From NCBI RefSeq assembly GCF_009601165.1, contig NZ_WIRE01000001.1, positions 2,046,001 to 2,110,000 on the forward strand: 64,000 nucleotides of DNA, in the 5' to 3' direction. Below, piece by piece: positions 42,748 to 52,367 of this stretch. The first letter of the stretch is position 1, and every line of letters begins with the position of its first letter. The notes beneath the pieces were generated by a model. The model ran no database searches. It was not told the DNA's origin and saw only the letters and a program-made list of their open reading frames with translations. The stretch is from Alcanivorax sediminis (GTDB lineage: Bacteria; Pseudomonadota; Gammaproteobacteria; Pseudomonadales; Alcanivoracaceae). The position numbers and the translations under genes are program-made.

Positions 42748-43391
42748 TGGTAGAGGGCGTCCAGGTCCGCCAGTGTCAGCGACTGACAGGGCGCATCCAG
42801 CGCAATGATGCCATCGCGCAGGCCGATTACCCGGCTGCAACACTGCAGGGCGAGACTACGATCGTGGAGTGCGACCACGGCGGTGTCATGACGGCCAAGT
42901 AACTGCTGGAGCAAGGTCAGCCCGTGATGCTCGTCTACGCTGGAAACCGGCTCATCGGCCAGCAAGACCTGACGCTGGCTGTAGATCGCGCGCCCCAGGG
43001 CTACCCGTTGTGCCTGTCCGCCGGAGAGGCGATCGACGCTGGTAAAAAGCTTGTCCGTCAGTCCGAGGCTGTCTGCCAGTTCGCCAATGGCATGCTTTTG
43101 CGCGCGGGTTGGCCAGATCAGGTTACGCAGGTTGGTGAGGCTGTGCTGACGATCCAGTGCGCCCATGTAGATGTTATGAAACACGCTGAGCATGGGCACC
43201 AGATCGGCACTCTGCGGACACCAGGCCACACTGTCAGCCTGTTGCTCACGCAGGGCCGCAAGCAGAGTGGACTTGCCGGAACCGGAAGGACCCAGCAAGG
43301 CAACCTGTTCGCCCCGAGCAATGTGCAGGGTCAGATTTTCAAACACGGCCTGGCCGGGATGGCCAAGCCGTGCCTGTTCAAACTGAAACAC
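42744..43391 (-). CDS. PhnC-like ABC transporter ATPase
   Basis: 215 residues. Walker A GPSGSGKST, signature LSGGQAQRVALGRAI, Walker B VLLADEPVSSVD, switch His in VVALHDRSLAL. Slightly short for PhnC. It sits between the binding-protein gene (2 bases upstream) and the permease (overlap), so all three are one operon. Confidence 0.88.
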   Translation of the reverse strand: MFQFEQARLGHPGQAVFENLTLHIARGEQVALLGPSGSGKSTLLAALREQQADSVAWCPQSADLVPMLSVFHNIYMGALDRQHSLTNLRNLIWPTRAQKHAIGELADSLGLTDKLFTSVDRLSGGQAQRVALGRAIYSQRQVLLADEPVSSVDEHHGLTLLQQLLGRHDTAVVALHDRSLALQCCSRVIGLRDGIIALDAPCQSLTLADLDALYQ

Positions 43392-43393
43392 GA

Positions 43394-44269
43394 TCAGGGA
43401 GCGTCCAGCAGGCCGATGTTCTGGGCGGTTGCTTCGATTGGAGCGTAGCCCGCATTGCTGGCAGGAATGAACTTTTCCCGCGGGAAGGCGTTCAGCAACT
43501 CCGGATCTTCGATGGCCAGCAGGGCCTCGGTGACGCGCTGGCTGAAGCCTTCTCCGAATTTGGCATCCAGATCACCCCGGATGGTCCAGTGGTAGTCGGG
43601 GTAGGTCGGAGTTTCCCAGATTACTTTGACTTTAGTGGGATCGATCTTGCCTTCTTCCAGTTCGCGTTCCCACACCTGGTAGTTCACTGCACCGGTGGCG
43701 TAGGCGCCTGTCTGTACCAGGGCAATGGTGCGGCTGTGATCGCCGGAGAAACCCACTTTTTCGAACAGCTCTTCCGGCGCCTTGTTGAAGGTTTCGCGCA
43801 GATAGAACTCCGGCATCAGACGCCCGGAGGTGCTCCCTTTGGAGCCAAAGGTGAACGAGGACGGGGTGATGAACGCCTCGGTGAGCGTGTCGGTTGCTTC
43901 AAGGCCGGTAGCGGTGTTGGCAATGAAATAGCTCTTGAACGCGGTATCTTCCTGCCCTTGGGCAATCGCCTGTGAACCTGGTACCAGACGACGGGCCTGC
44001 ACGCCGGACAAACCTCCGAACCAGGCCATTTGCACTTCGTCGTTGCGGAAAGAGGTAACGGCGGCAGCGTAGGATTTCACCGGTACATACTTAACCGGCA
44101 CGCCAAGTTGATCTTCCAGGTAGAGCGCCACCACGCCGAAACGCTTTTGTAGCTGGGATTCGTCCTGGTCAGGAATAGCAGTGAAAGTGAAGGTGGCCGT
44201 ATCGGGCTCTTCAGAACATGCAGACAGCAGCACCGCTGCCAGCAGGGCGGCAAGAATTTTGAAACGCAT
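43394..44269 (-). CDS. PhnD-like substrate-binding protein, putative selenate ABC transporter
   Basis: 291 residues. Lipoprotein signal ending LLSAC; TFTAIPDQDESQLQKRFGVVALYLEDQLGVPVKYVPVKSYAAAVTSFRNDEVQMAWFGGLSGVQAR is the phosphonate-binding-protein fold. The variant resembles the clade named putative selenate ABC transporter binding protein, whose members lie near selD. Here selD ends the same cluster. The ligand is therefore inferred from relatedness and context. First gene of the five-gene cluster. Confidence 0.85.
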   Translation of the reverse strand: MRFKILAALLAAVLLSACSEEPDTATFTFTAIPDQDESQLQKRFGVVALYLEDQLGVPVKYVPVKSYAAAVTSFRNDEVQMAWFGGLSGVQARRLVPGSQAIAQGQEDTAFKSYFIANTATGLEATDTLTEAFITPSSFTFGSKGSTSGRLMPEFYLRETFNKAPEELFEKVGFSGDHSRTIALVQTGAYATGAVNYQVWERELEEGKIDPTKVKVIWETPTYPDYHWTIRGDLDAKFGEGFSQRVTEALLAIEDPELLNAFPREKFIPASNAGYAPIEATAQNIGLLDAP

Positions 44270-44580
44270 TGTCAGCTCCGTTCAATAGGGAGGCTTACCG
44301 GGCGGGAGAAGAGCGTCGCGGGCCCGGCGATACACGACCGGGCAATTATATCGAAGGGGGGCAGGGAAAACAGCTTTGGGCGTTGACCAATGAACGACGG
44401 GGCAAGGCGAGCAACAGGAGCAAGCTACAAGCGTCAAGCCGCAATGGAAAGCCTGAGTGTTGCGGGAGATTCCGCTTACTGAACGAATCCCCGCCTTGCA
44501 CTCAGTGGTCTCCGTGTCTTCTGTAGTGAACATCGCCTTGCGGTAAGCGTCAGGCTTCAGGCGTTCAGCTTTCAGCGTTA
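44270..44580. other. Intergenic stretch, repeat remnants
   Basis: 310 bases between the binding-protein start and the cti end. It holds AGCAAGCTACAAGCGTCAAG at about 44410 and AAGCGTCAGGCTTCAGGCG at about 44547, related to the AAGCTTCAAGCTACAAG family. The first 70 bases should contain the promoter of the selenium operon. No gene is seen. Confidence 0.6.
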
Positions 44581-46896
44581 CTACAGATTCTGGTAGCGAT
44601 TCATGTCCAGCACCGCGGCCTGGCTGGGCTCATGTTGTTCCATGTAGCGGGTGAGTGCATGAAAGTAATCCCAGAAATGCGGGTGGGTGCGGCGGATGCC
44701 GTAATCATTCACCAGTTGGGTAAAGCCCTCCTCGTCTTCCACTCCCTCCACGCGTGCAACGAAGGTGGCCAACTCCGGCAGCGTCAGGTTGAACATGAAG
44801 TTGGGGTAGCTGGCCAGCACACCGGGGTAAAGGGTGAGAGTATCCAGCTCCGGCTGGAAGCGACCATCTTCGTTGAACATGAACGCCACATTACTGTGGG
44901 CGCGGTTGCGGAACAGGGTATAGATTTCCTGTTCGCCTGCCTCATTCTCAACACGCAGCATGGTCACCTCTGGCAGAAACCGGATGGCTGGCAGGTTGCC
45001 CAGGCGCCGTGAAGCCAGTTTGCTGAGATTGCTGTCTGCCTGCTGACGCCAGGCTGCCACATCGTTGCGGGCACAGCGTTCACTGTCGCAACGATTCAAC
45101 GGGTCGGGTCTGGCGTTAATCTCAGCAAAGCGTTTAACCAGGTTGGCATTAAATTCGTTAACCGGGGTGCTGGTCTTGAACGGGATGGCGGTGGGGTGCT
45201 CCGTATCAATGCTCGCATAGCTGATCTTCAGGCGAACTTTCCCGCCGTCCTGATACCAGTGATGAATAACCGGCTCACGCAGTTCGCGAGGCAGATAGCG
45301 CAGGAAGTTCTGTTCGGCGCCGTTACGAATAAGATCGAAGTAGAGGCGCGTCTGGGCCTGGTGGGAGACGGCACCAAACACATTGAAGTTCACCACCAGC
45401 TGGTAATAGGTGCGCTCAAACAGTGGGTAATCCATCACCCAGGTGGTCAGCGGATAGTCTCCCAGTAAACCTTTGCGTACCGATGCGTTGTCATGGTTGC
45501 GCAGAATGGTCAGCAATGCATTGCGGTTGTGGCCTTCGCCCGCCCAGATGGAATCCCAGCCGGGGCCGGCAGGTTCGGCTTTGGCATAGGCTTGCTGTCG
45601 AATGCGCAGATAGTCGTTGCGATCGCCGCTGTAGCGGAACCAGGCGGCCCCGGCTTCAAGCAGGCTTTCATCCTGGCCTGGCAGGCCGAGTAGCGGACTG
45701 ACCTGATTACGATAGCGGGCATCGGTGATGAACAGGTCGTGTTGCGGATCCTGGAATACGGTCCAGAACTGATCACGGATCACATCGGTGGCAATCTGGC
45801 CACGGCAGACCGGCCCGCGGATAAAGGTGCGAACAAAGTACTCCGCATTATCGAGCATGAACTGATAGCGGGCTTCGGCAGGGATAGCTTCGAAGGTGAT
45901 GAACGGGTTAGCCCGGTTTTCATAGGCATAGCCCGGCAGGGTATTGACCTGCCACTGACCGGAGAAGAACTGCTGTCGGGTGCGTGCCAGCTTCTGCGGA
46001 TTCAGGGCAAAGGTGATGTGTGTCTTGTGCACCAGGGTGCCGCTGACCGGACGCAGCCGATACCAGAAGGGGTGGGCAGGCTCGTCATTGGGGCGGACGG
46101 TGGCGACCGGCACAAGGGGCTGTCCCGGTGGAGTCGATGAGCGCTCCAGAGTAAAAAAGTGCGCTGGCCGTGGCCCTTCTTCTTCGCCGAAATACAGGTG
46201 CGCCAGATACAAATGCTCGTACAGCCAGCGTGCCACCAGGGCATGGCGGTTGTCCCTGCGGTTCAGCAGGTTTTCCCATTGCTGGATCTGTTGCTGCTCA
46301 TCGGCAGACAGCGTCAGCGGCTCTTCTTCAAGAGGGGCGCCGTTTTGCATCCATTGTTTGAGGGTATTGAACTCCTGATCGGTGAGTCCGGTGACAGCCA
46401 GTGGCATGCCTTCCATAGGATGATTATCGGCATAGTCATCAAACTCTTCCGGGTTCGGACAGGTGTTCTCGCGTTTCACCCCGAGCTGGATCTTGTTTGG
46501 CAGCTTCTGATTGGCGGGGAAGTCGTACTCATGGCCGAGCGACAGCATCTTGAACAGCAGGGAACCCCGCATACCGTAGGCGCTGTTGATCACCGAGTAG
46601 AAGCCTTTTTCCCTCCACTGGGCGGTGCTCTGGGCATCGGTGCCGAGGCGGGTAGGCGGAATGCTTTCTTCCCGGCCACCGTTGTAGACCGGGATTTTGC
46701 TGGCGCCGCGATCCAGACCGTCTACGCTTTCCAGCTTGAGTTGGCAGGGGGCATCGTAGCAGCCGTGGCAGGCCAGGCACTTCTGATCAAGAATTGGACG
46801 AATGTCTTTCTGGTAGCTTGGCGGAGCGGCCATGACAAGGCCGGAGGTGCCCATGAAGATCAGGGTCAGGGTGATCCATTGTTTTGCCAGCCGCAT
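44581..46896 (-). CDS. cti: Periplasmic fatty acid cis/trans isomerase
   Basis: 771 residues with a signal peptide (to GLVMA) and a c-type heme motif CLACHG about 40 residues in, followed by CYDAPCQL. This order and length fit Cti, a periplasmic heme protein that turns cis-unsaturated acyl chains in membrane lipids into trans, tightening membranes under solvent or heat stress. Body motifs include ENTCPNPEEFDDYADNHP and MEYVDYPLFERTYYQLVVNFNVFG-like VMDYPLFERTYYQLVVNFNV. Monocistronic in appearance. An expected gene for a hydrocarbon degrader. Confidence 0.9.
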   Translation of the reverse strand: MRLAKQWITLTLIFMGTSGLVMAAPPSYQKDIRPILDQKCLACHGCYDAPCQLKLESVDGLDRGASKIPVYNGGREESIPPTRLGTDAQSTAQWREKGFYSVINSAYGMRGSLLFKMLSLGHEYDFPANQKLPNKIQLGVKRENTCPNPEEFDDYADNHPMEGMPLAVTGLTDQEFNTLKQWMQNGAPLEEEPLTLSADEQQQIQQWENLLNRRDNRHALVARWLYEHLYLAHLYFGEEEGPRPAHFFTLERSSTPPGQPLVPVATVRPNDEPAHPFWYRLRPVSGTLVHKTHITFALNPQKLARTRQQFFSGQWQVNTLPGYAYENRANPFITFEAIPAEARYQFMLDNAEYFVRTFIRGPVCRGQIATDVIRDQFWTVFQDPQHDLFITDARYRNQVSPLLGLPGQDESLLEAGAAWFRYSGDRNDYLRIRQQAYAKAEPAGPGWDSIWAGEGHNRNALLTILRNHDNASVRKGLLGDYPLTTWVMDYPLFERTYYQLVVNFNVFGAVSHQAQTRLYFDLIRNGAEQNFLRYLPRELREPVIHHWYQDGGKVRLKISYASIDTEHPTAIPFKTSTPVNEFNANLVKRFAEINARPDPLNRCDSERCARNDVAAWRQQADSNLSKLASRRLGNLPAIRFLPEVTMLRVENEAGEQEIYTLFRNRAHSNVAFMFNEDGRFQPELDTLTLYPGVLASYPNFMFNLTLPELATFVARVEGVEDEEGFTQLVNDYGIRRTHPHFWDYFHALTRYMEQHEPSQAAVLDMNRYQNL

Positions 46897-47041
46897 CCGT
46901 CGCTTCCTCCTGATCAGTGTCCGATGAGTCTAGCGGGCGCAGTCTGGAGTGGCTATGGGGTGACAAGGGACTGAGGAAAAACAGGGTAAAATCGGTTAGT
47001 TCAGTTTTGCTGTGCGTGACGCAAGAACGCATTCGCAATCT

Positions 47042-47494
47042 TCAAAACATTGGTAGCATGGCCGCTGCCCAACCGATCAACATGGCAAGCACGGCACCCG
47101 CTGTAAGCAAGGTGCGAAGCTTTCTGTACCAGCGCGGAAGTTCTTCATTGAAGAGCATCTGTTCCGTTCCCCACAGGAACATCAAGCCTGCGGCCAACAT
47201 GGGTAAGGCCAGTTCGCGGGGCAGCAATAACCCGGTCCAGCCGAGGAAAGCGGCCAGCACTCCAAACAGCTGGGTGGGAAACTGATTGGATTGATGGAAC
47301 TCGCTGAGCACTCGACCCCAGTGTATGGCACCGGCAAAGGTGAGCGAAATGGCGGCGTAGCCTACCAGTCCCGACAATGCGATATCGCGCCAGGGCTCGG
47401 CCCAGGCCAACGCTGCCAGGACAAACATCGGGGCAAGGCTGGCCAGAGTGAGGGTGCGGGTGCGGCGCACGTTGTCAATATGGGGTTTGGACAC
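47042..47494 (-). CDS. DUF3429 membrane protein
   Basis: 150 residues, about five hydrophobic segments. SLTFAGAIHWGRVLSEF and LFGVLAAFLGWTGLLLPRELALPMLAAGLMFLW are typical of DUF3429. Function unknown. The start is GTG at 47494 with GGA 6 bases before it. Confidence 0.82.
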   Translation of the reverse strand: MSKPHIDNVRRTRTLTLASLAPMFVLAALAWAEPWRDIALSGLVGYAAISLTFAGAIHWGRVLSEFHQSNQFPTQLFGVLAAFLGWTGLLLPRELALPMLAAGLMFLWGTEQMLFNEELPRWYRKLRTLLTAGAVLAMLIGWAAAMLPMF

Positions 47495-47745
47495 GGCAAT
47501 TCCTTAATCAAGAACCTCTTATTATCCGCTGCGGAAGTGAAGGTTGGGACAAGGCGGTTTGTCAGTTTACCTGACCTGGCCCGCAGCCTGAGAGTGGCCC
47601 TGCCCGCGCTGGGCCTTGTCAGGGCGTGGCGGAGGTGCCTGCAGGGGATCAACTGGCGTTGGGTTTCAGTCTATCGGAGGTCTTGGTCATGGCCGGGGGC
47701 AGCCAGAGTTTGGCATAGTCGTTTCACTAACAGTGGAGTGATCCC

Positions 47746-48462
47746 ATGGAATTCAAGGACGCGATGGCCCAGCGCCACAGTGTGCGAGCCTTTTCTGACA
47801 AGCCGGTGAGCGACGAGCTGCTCACGGAGTTATTGACCACCGCGACCACGTCCCCAAGCTGGTCCAATACCCAACCGTACATGATTGCTGTTGCCAAAGG
47901 CGCGGTACTGGAAGATCTCCGTGAAACCCTGCCGCCCATGTTTGATGAGCTGATAGCGTTGGCAAAGGGGTCAAAGATCAAGCAGATCAAGGCGAAGCTC
48001 ACCAATGACGGCATTCCCGATGGGGATTTCCGGCCGGTGACCGATTACCCCAGAGACCTGCAGCCGCGACGCAATGCCACGGGGCATGAACTATACAAAT
48101 TGCTGGGCATCGACCGCGCTGACAAGTCGGGCCGCCACCAGCAGATGCGCGAGAACTTCCGTTTCTTCAACGCCCCGGTGGCGCTGTTCATCTTTGTCCA
48201 TGAGGGGCTGGATGTGTACAGCCCGCTGGACGCCGGCATCTTCCTGCAAAGCCTGATGCTGGCGGCCACCGATGCCGGTTTGGGAACCTGTGCGCAGGGG
48301 GCTCTGGCGCTGTGGCGTTCGCCGCTGGAAAAACACTTCAACATTCCGAAGCATTACAAACTGCTGTGCGGTCTGTCGCTGGGCTATGAAGCAGATGAGA
48401 CCATCAACCGGTTCAAGCCTGAGCGTGCTCCGCTGGAGGAGCTGCTGGTGCCGTTGAAATAA
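47746..48462 (+). CDS. Nitroreductase family protein
   Basis: 238 residues. FKDAMAQRHSVRAFSDKPVSDELLTELL and TSPSWSNTQPYMIAV (FMN-binding region), with DAGIFLQSLMLAATDAGLGTCAQGAL and LLCGLSLGYEADETINRFKPERAP near the end. An FMN-dependent NAD(P)H oxidoreductase; substrate unknown. A GTGGAG sequence precedes the ATG. Confidence 0.9.
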   Translation: MEFKDAMAQRHSVRAFSDKPVSDELLTELLTTATTSPSWSNTQPYMIAVAKGAVLEDLRETLPPMFDELIALAKGSKIKQIKAKLTNDGIPDGDFRPVTDYPRDLQPRRNATGHELYKLLGIDRADKSGRHQQMRENFRFFNAPVALFIFVHEGLDVYSPLDAGIFLQSLMLAATDAGLGTCAQGALALWRSPLEKHFNIPKHYKLLCGLSLGYEADETINRFKPERAPLEELLVPLK

Positions 48463-48486
48463 AGGTTTGTCACCCGGCCGGCAGCG

Positions 48487-49242
48487 TCACGGACGGTATC
48501 CCTGCCGGGCCAGTTCAAGGGTGTGATTCAGTAGCGGGTCTTCACCTACCGGGCCATGGCCAGGCACCACTATCTCTGCGGAGGGATAGCGTGTCTGGAT
48601 ACGGCTGATGGCGGCCCCCCAGCCTGCCGGGCTGGAACCCTCCACGTAGTGAATATCAACGGCGCTGGAAGACTTCACCGCGCAGCCGCCGAAAAGCAGC
48701 TTCATGTCGTCATACCACACGACGATGTTGTCAGGGCTGTGGGCCGGGCCGGGGTAGAAGACTTCCAGTGATCCGAGCTGGGCGGAGGTATCTTGCTCCA
48801 GTTCGTCGATGGCCTTGGGAAGCTGCTCGCGAGGGTACTTTGCCGCGGCAAGGGTTCGCGTCATGGGGTGCACATAGGCCGCAATGTGCTGCTCAGCCAA
48901 AGCAGGCAGCCCACCGATTCTGTCCGCATGGGCGTGAGTCAGAATGGCCATGTCCGGTTTCCTGCCAAAATAGTCTTCGATCCAGGTGAGTAGCTCGCTT
49001 GTGAGGGCATTCCCCCAAGCGGTATCGACCAGGATGAGCTGATCGTCGTCAAGGATAATCAGCCCATTGGCCGGGTAGCGTTCCCCCTCCACCCGCGCCC
49101 ATGAGCGATGCACCCAAACGTGGTCATTCAGGGGGTAAACCTGGAGGTCTTCAGTCTGCAAGGTAAAGTCATGACCGCCAGAATCGAAATGGTGGCAGGC
49201 AGATAACAGCAGCAGGGTCAGGTAAACGAGTACGGATCGCAT
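48487..49242 (-). CDS. Subclass B1-like metallo-beta-lactamase fold protein
   Basis: 251 residues. Lipoprotein-like signal (VYLTLLLLSACHH), then the complete set of B1 zinc ligands: HAHADR (two His and Asp), H in PGPAHSPDNIVVWY, C in FGGCAVKSS and H in VVPGHGPVG. The spacing matches true B1 beta-lactamases more than the general hydrolase family, but enzyme activity on beta-lactams is not proven by this. The ATG at 49242 starts at the signal peptide; a longer frame upstream is rejected. Confidence 0.85.
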   Translation of the reverse strand: MRSVLVYLTLLLLSACHHFDSGGHDFTLQTEDLQVYPLNDHVWVHRSWARVEGERYPANGLIILDDDQLILVDTAWGNALTSELLTWIEDYFGRKPDMAILTHAHADRIGGLPALAEQHIAAYVHPMTRTLAAAKYPREQLPKAIDELEQDTSAQLGSLEVFYPGPAHSPDNIVVWYDDMKLLFGGCAVKSSSAVDIHYVEGSSPAGWGAAISRIQTRYPSAEIVVPGHGPVGEDPLLNHTLELARQGYRP

Positions 49243-49312
49243 AACAGGCCTCCAGAGGGAGGCCCATGGTAGCGATTTCATCCGGGGCGGACGAGTTACC
49301 CGGTTCCTGTTT

Positions 49313-49828
49313 TCAATGGATCTCGATTTTCCTGCGGCCGTGACCATGTTGCTCATGGCGGGGTATGGTCAGGGACAGCACCCCGTTGTGAAAGACCGCG
49401 TTCATTTGCTCGCCATCCGCGTCTGCCGGCAAGGACAGCATGCGCTGAAACTGACCATATCGGCGTTCGCTGTAGTGGTAGCCATCCCGCTCTGATTCCT
49501 GGATGTCCTGCTTGTGGCCACTGATTTGCAGGCGTTCGTTGTCGAGGGTGATCTCCAGATCCTGCTTCTCGACACCCGCCAGTTCTGCGGTGATCAGGTA
49601 GTGGTCTTCCCGTTCAAGAATATCCAGATTCGGGCGGAAGGGAGCGCTGGGCTGAGCCTGGGGGGCAGGGGTGGTCCAGGCCATGTCGCCCAGCATTTGC
49701 TCGAACCAGTTGTCGAACTCTCTTTCCCAGCGCAACAGGGGGTGGCGTGGTTGCCGTTGAGGTAGTGGGCGGTCCCGGTTGCTCTCGTCGCTCAGCCAGT
49801 TCCATGGTGTCATTTTGTGCATATCCAT
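49313..49828 (-). CDS. Small heat shock protein, Hsp20 family
   Basis: 171 residues. Alpha-crystallin domain from about residue 65: PNLDILEREDHYLITAELAGVEKQDLEITLDNERLQISGHKQ...RMLSLPADADGEQMNAVFHNGVLSLTIPRHE, with the GVLxLxxP signature. The N terminus is Trp-rich (PWNWLSDESNRDRPLP...WEREFDNWFEQML), as in many bacterial sHsps. Holds unfolding proteins in the cytoplasm. GGAGG precedes the ATG. Confidence 0.93.
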   Translation of the reverse strand: MDMHKMTPWNWLSDESNRDRPLPQRQPRHPLLRWEREFDNWFEQMLGDMAWTTPAPQAQPSAPFRPNLDILEREDHYLITAELAGVEKQDLEITLDNERLQISGHKQDIQESERDGYHYSERRYGQFQRMLSLPADADGEQMNAVFHNGVLSLTIPRHEQHGHGRRKIEIH

Positions 49829-50021
49829 CGCATTTCCTCCTGTATTGGCTCCCAGAATGAGGCAGTCGCCCTCCCTTTGTGAGCTTCTGGGGTGAGAGTT
49901 TCAATGCTTTTTCGTCTGTTTTTTGATCAGCGTCATGAAGCGGGAAGGCGAGGGTGCAAGCGGGGCTTTGCAGGCGCAGGATGGAAACATGGCTGACCAA
50001 TCAGCGATAAGGAGAGCGCTC

Positions 50022-50237
50022 ATGTCTGATCATCATGTTTACAAGAAAGTGGAACTGGTGGGCTCCTCAAAGGAGAGTATTGAGGACGCCATTCAAAATG
50101 CCCTGACCACGGCCAGTGAAAGCCTGGAACTCACCGAGTGGTTTGAAGTGACCGAGACCCGTGGGCATATCGTTGACGGGAAGGTGGGCCACTATCAGGT
50201 GTGCCTGAAGGTGGGTTTCCGGATTTCGGGATCCTGA
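50022..50237 (+). CDS. Dodecin
   Basis: 71 residues: MSDHHVYKKVELVGSSKESIEDAIQNALTTASESLELTEWFEVTETRGHIVDGKVGHYQVCLKVGFRI, with the family Trp (W around residue 39). Dodecins are dodecameric flavin-storing proteins. AAGGAG lies 8 bases upstream of this ATG; the longer frame upstream adds a non-family N terminus. Confidence 0.93.
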   Translation: MSDHHVYKKVELVGSSKESIEDAIQNALTTASESLELTEWFEVTETRGHIVDGKVGHYQVCLKVGFRISGS

Positions 50238-50280
50238 AATAGCAGCAACAAGCTTCAAGCCGCAAGCTACAAGGAATAAA

Positions 50281-50309
50281 AAAAACCGCGCCAAATGACG
50301 CGGTTTTCT
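50281..50309. terminator. Bidirectional intrinsic terminator
   Basis: AAAACCGCG, 8-base loop, CGCGGTTTT followed by CTT, with an A-run on the left that gives a T-run on the minus strand. Lies between dodecin and the convergent helicase gene. Confidence 0.88.
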
Positions 50310-50388
50310 TAAAGCCTGCAGCGCGAGGCATCAGCCTGTGGGCATGTTGCTAGCCTGGCTTCGCGTTGCAGCGTGTAGCTTGATGCCG

Positions 50389-52053
50389 TTACACCGCTTC
50401 AAGCCCCAGGGACCGCTGACATACCCGCGCGGTGCGGATGGTGTGCAGCTGTTTCGGGGACAGATCGTCCGGCAGTTCCACAGTGCTGTGGTCCTGGTGG
50501 ATCTTGATCGGGCCGATCAGGCGGCTGGGCAGTTTTGCTTCGTTGGCGATGGCGCCAACGATGTTGCCCGGCTTGACGCCGTGGTCGTGGCCAACCTGAA
50601 TGCGGTACTCGCGCATGGGCTTGTCGTTGCGCTTGCCTCGGGGCGCGCGGTCATCTCGACCACTGCCGTTGGCGCGACGCTCACGACGTTCACGCGGTTC
50701 GCGAGGCTCACGTACCTGCTTGACGAACTTGGGTTCCTTGAGGATCAGCGGTTCGCGCTGGAACATGGCGGCAGCCAGGGCAACGGCCATGTCTTCACCG
50801 GACAGCTCCATGCTTTCCGAGATCTGCTTGACCAGCGCCCGGGTTTCTTCGATGTCGCCATCGTTGAGACGCGCAGCAAGCTGCTCCTGGAAGGCCGCAA
50901 CGCGCTTGGCATTGAGATCATCCACGGAGGGCAGATCCATCTTTTCGATGCTCTGGCGGGTGGTGCGCTCGATCTGGCGCAGTACGTGTTGCTCGCGACG
51001 GCTGACGAACAGGATGGCATCACCCTGACGACCCGCACGGCCGGTACGACCGATACGGTGGACATAGGCTTCCGGATCACCGGGCATGTCGTAGTTGATG
51101 ACATGGGTGATACGCGCCACATCCAGACCTCGAGCGACTACATCGGTAGCCACGAGAAGGTCGAAACGCTTGTCTTTCAGGCGCTGGACTGTCTTCTCGC
51201 GTTGCTGCTGCTGAATGTCACCATTGAGAGCGTCAGCGCGCAGGTTACGACGGTTCAGCTGCTCGGCCAGTTCCAGGGTCGCCTGCTTGGTGCGCACGAA
51301 TATGATAACGGCATCGTGGTCTTCGGCTTCAAGAATGCGGCTAAGGGCGTCGAGCTTGTTCAGCCCGGCAACAGGCCAGTAGCGCTGGCGAATGGTGGTC
51401 GAGGTAGTGGCATTGCCGCTGTCGATCTGCACCCGTTGAGGGTTCTTCAGGTGCTGGTCAGCCACCTTGCGAATCACCGGGGGCATGGTTGCGGAGAACA
51501 GCGCCAGCTGACAGTCGTCAGGGGTGCGTTCGAGAACCCATTTTACGTCGTCGATAAAGCCCATGCGCAGCATTTCGTCGGCTTCATCCAGAACCAGGGC
51601 TCTTAGATTGTTCAGTTTCAGAGAGCCGCGTTCCATGTGATCCATAACGCGACCGGGGGTGCCGACAATGACCTGGGCTCCGCCACGAAGGCCTTTGAGC
51701 TGGGTGCGGTATTCACCGCCACCATAGATAGGCAGGACCTGCAGGCCCTTGATGTCGGCAGCAAATTCTTCGCATGCGGTGGCGACCTGGATAGCCAGTT
51801 CGCGGGTGGGGGCAAGGATCAACATCTGCGGTTCACGCAGACTAGGGTCCAGCCGGGCAAGCAAGGGCAGGGCGAAGGCAGCGGTTTTACCGGTACCTGT
51901 CTGGGCCTGACCCAGCAGATCATGACCATCGAGCAACAGCGGGATGGCTTTCGCCTGAATCGGCGAGGGCTCTTCGAAGCCCTGTCGGGCAATCGCAGAG
52001 AGCAAAACCTCGGGCAGGCCAAGATTGGCGAACCCGGCACGGGAATCTGACAT
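50389..52053 (-). CDS. deaD: DEAD-box ATP-dependent RNA helicase, DeaD/CsdA-like
   Basis: 554 residues. Q motif region FEEPSPIQ, Walker A AQTGTGKT, DEAD in VLDEADEMLRMGF, SAT, HRIGRTGRAGR. The C terminus has an Arg-rich linker and a DbpA-like RNA-binding domain (MREYRIQVGHDHGVKPGNIVGAIANEAKL...IKIHQDHSTVELPDDL). Unwinds RNA during ribosome assembly and cold adaptation. The long C-terminal part separates it from short RhlE-type helicases. Confidence 0.92.
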   Translation of the reverse strand: MSDSRAGFANLGLPEVLLSAIARQGFEEPSPIQAKAIPLLLDGHDLLGQAQTGTGKTAAFALPLLARLDPSLREPQMLILAPTRELAIQVATACEEFAADIKGLQVLPIYGGGEYRTQLKGLRGGAQVIVGTPGRVMDHMERGSLKLNNLRALVLDEADEMLRMGFIDDVKWVLERTPDDCQLALFSATMPPVIRKVADQHLKNPQRVQIDSGNATTSTTIRQRYWPVAGLNKLDALSRILEAEDHDAVIIFVRTKQATLELAEQLNRRNLRADALNGDIQQQQREKTVQRLKDKRFDLLVATDVVARGLDVARITHVINYDMPGDPEAYVHRIGRTGRAGRQGDAILFVSRREQHVLRQIERTTRQSIEKMDLPSVDDLNAKRVAAFQEQLAARLNDGDIEETRALVKQISESMELSGEDMAVALAAAMFQREPLILKEPKFVKQVREPREPRERRERRANGSGRDDRAPRGKRNDKPMREYRIQVGHDHGVKPGNIVGAIANEAKLPSRLIGPIKIHQDHSTVELPDDLSPKQLHTIRTARVCQRSLGLEAV

Positions 52054-52300
52054 GGTGTACCTATGATTTGGGGGGAGGGTGCCGGGCAGTGCCGGCGAAG
52101 AGCGCAGATCATACGCTCACGAGGTGAGAATTGCACGTTATTTCGCCAGTTGGGGCCTCCTTCATGGCCATGAAGCGATCTGTTGGCGCTCCTCCAGTGG
52201 CGGTGATCCGGGCATCGTGAGCGAGTTTCAGGGGCAAGTTGTAGCGCGGTGAGGCCCTTTTGCGGGCAAGCTCACGCAACCACAGGGGCGGCCGGGATCA

Positions 52301-52334
52301 AAAAAGGCCCGCCGGGTTACCCGGGCGGGCCTTT
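52301..52334 (-). terminator. Terminator of the MaoC gene
   Basis: AAAGGCCCGCCGGG, TTA, CCCGGGCGGGCCTTT with a one-base bulge and a run of six A on the left (T on the minus strand). Between it and the helicase start (52053) no gene is seen. Confidence 0.88.
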
Positions 52335-52367
52335 GGCACCTGACATCCTGCGTCAGGTATTGGTCAA

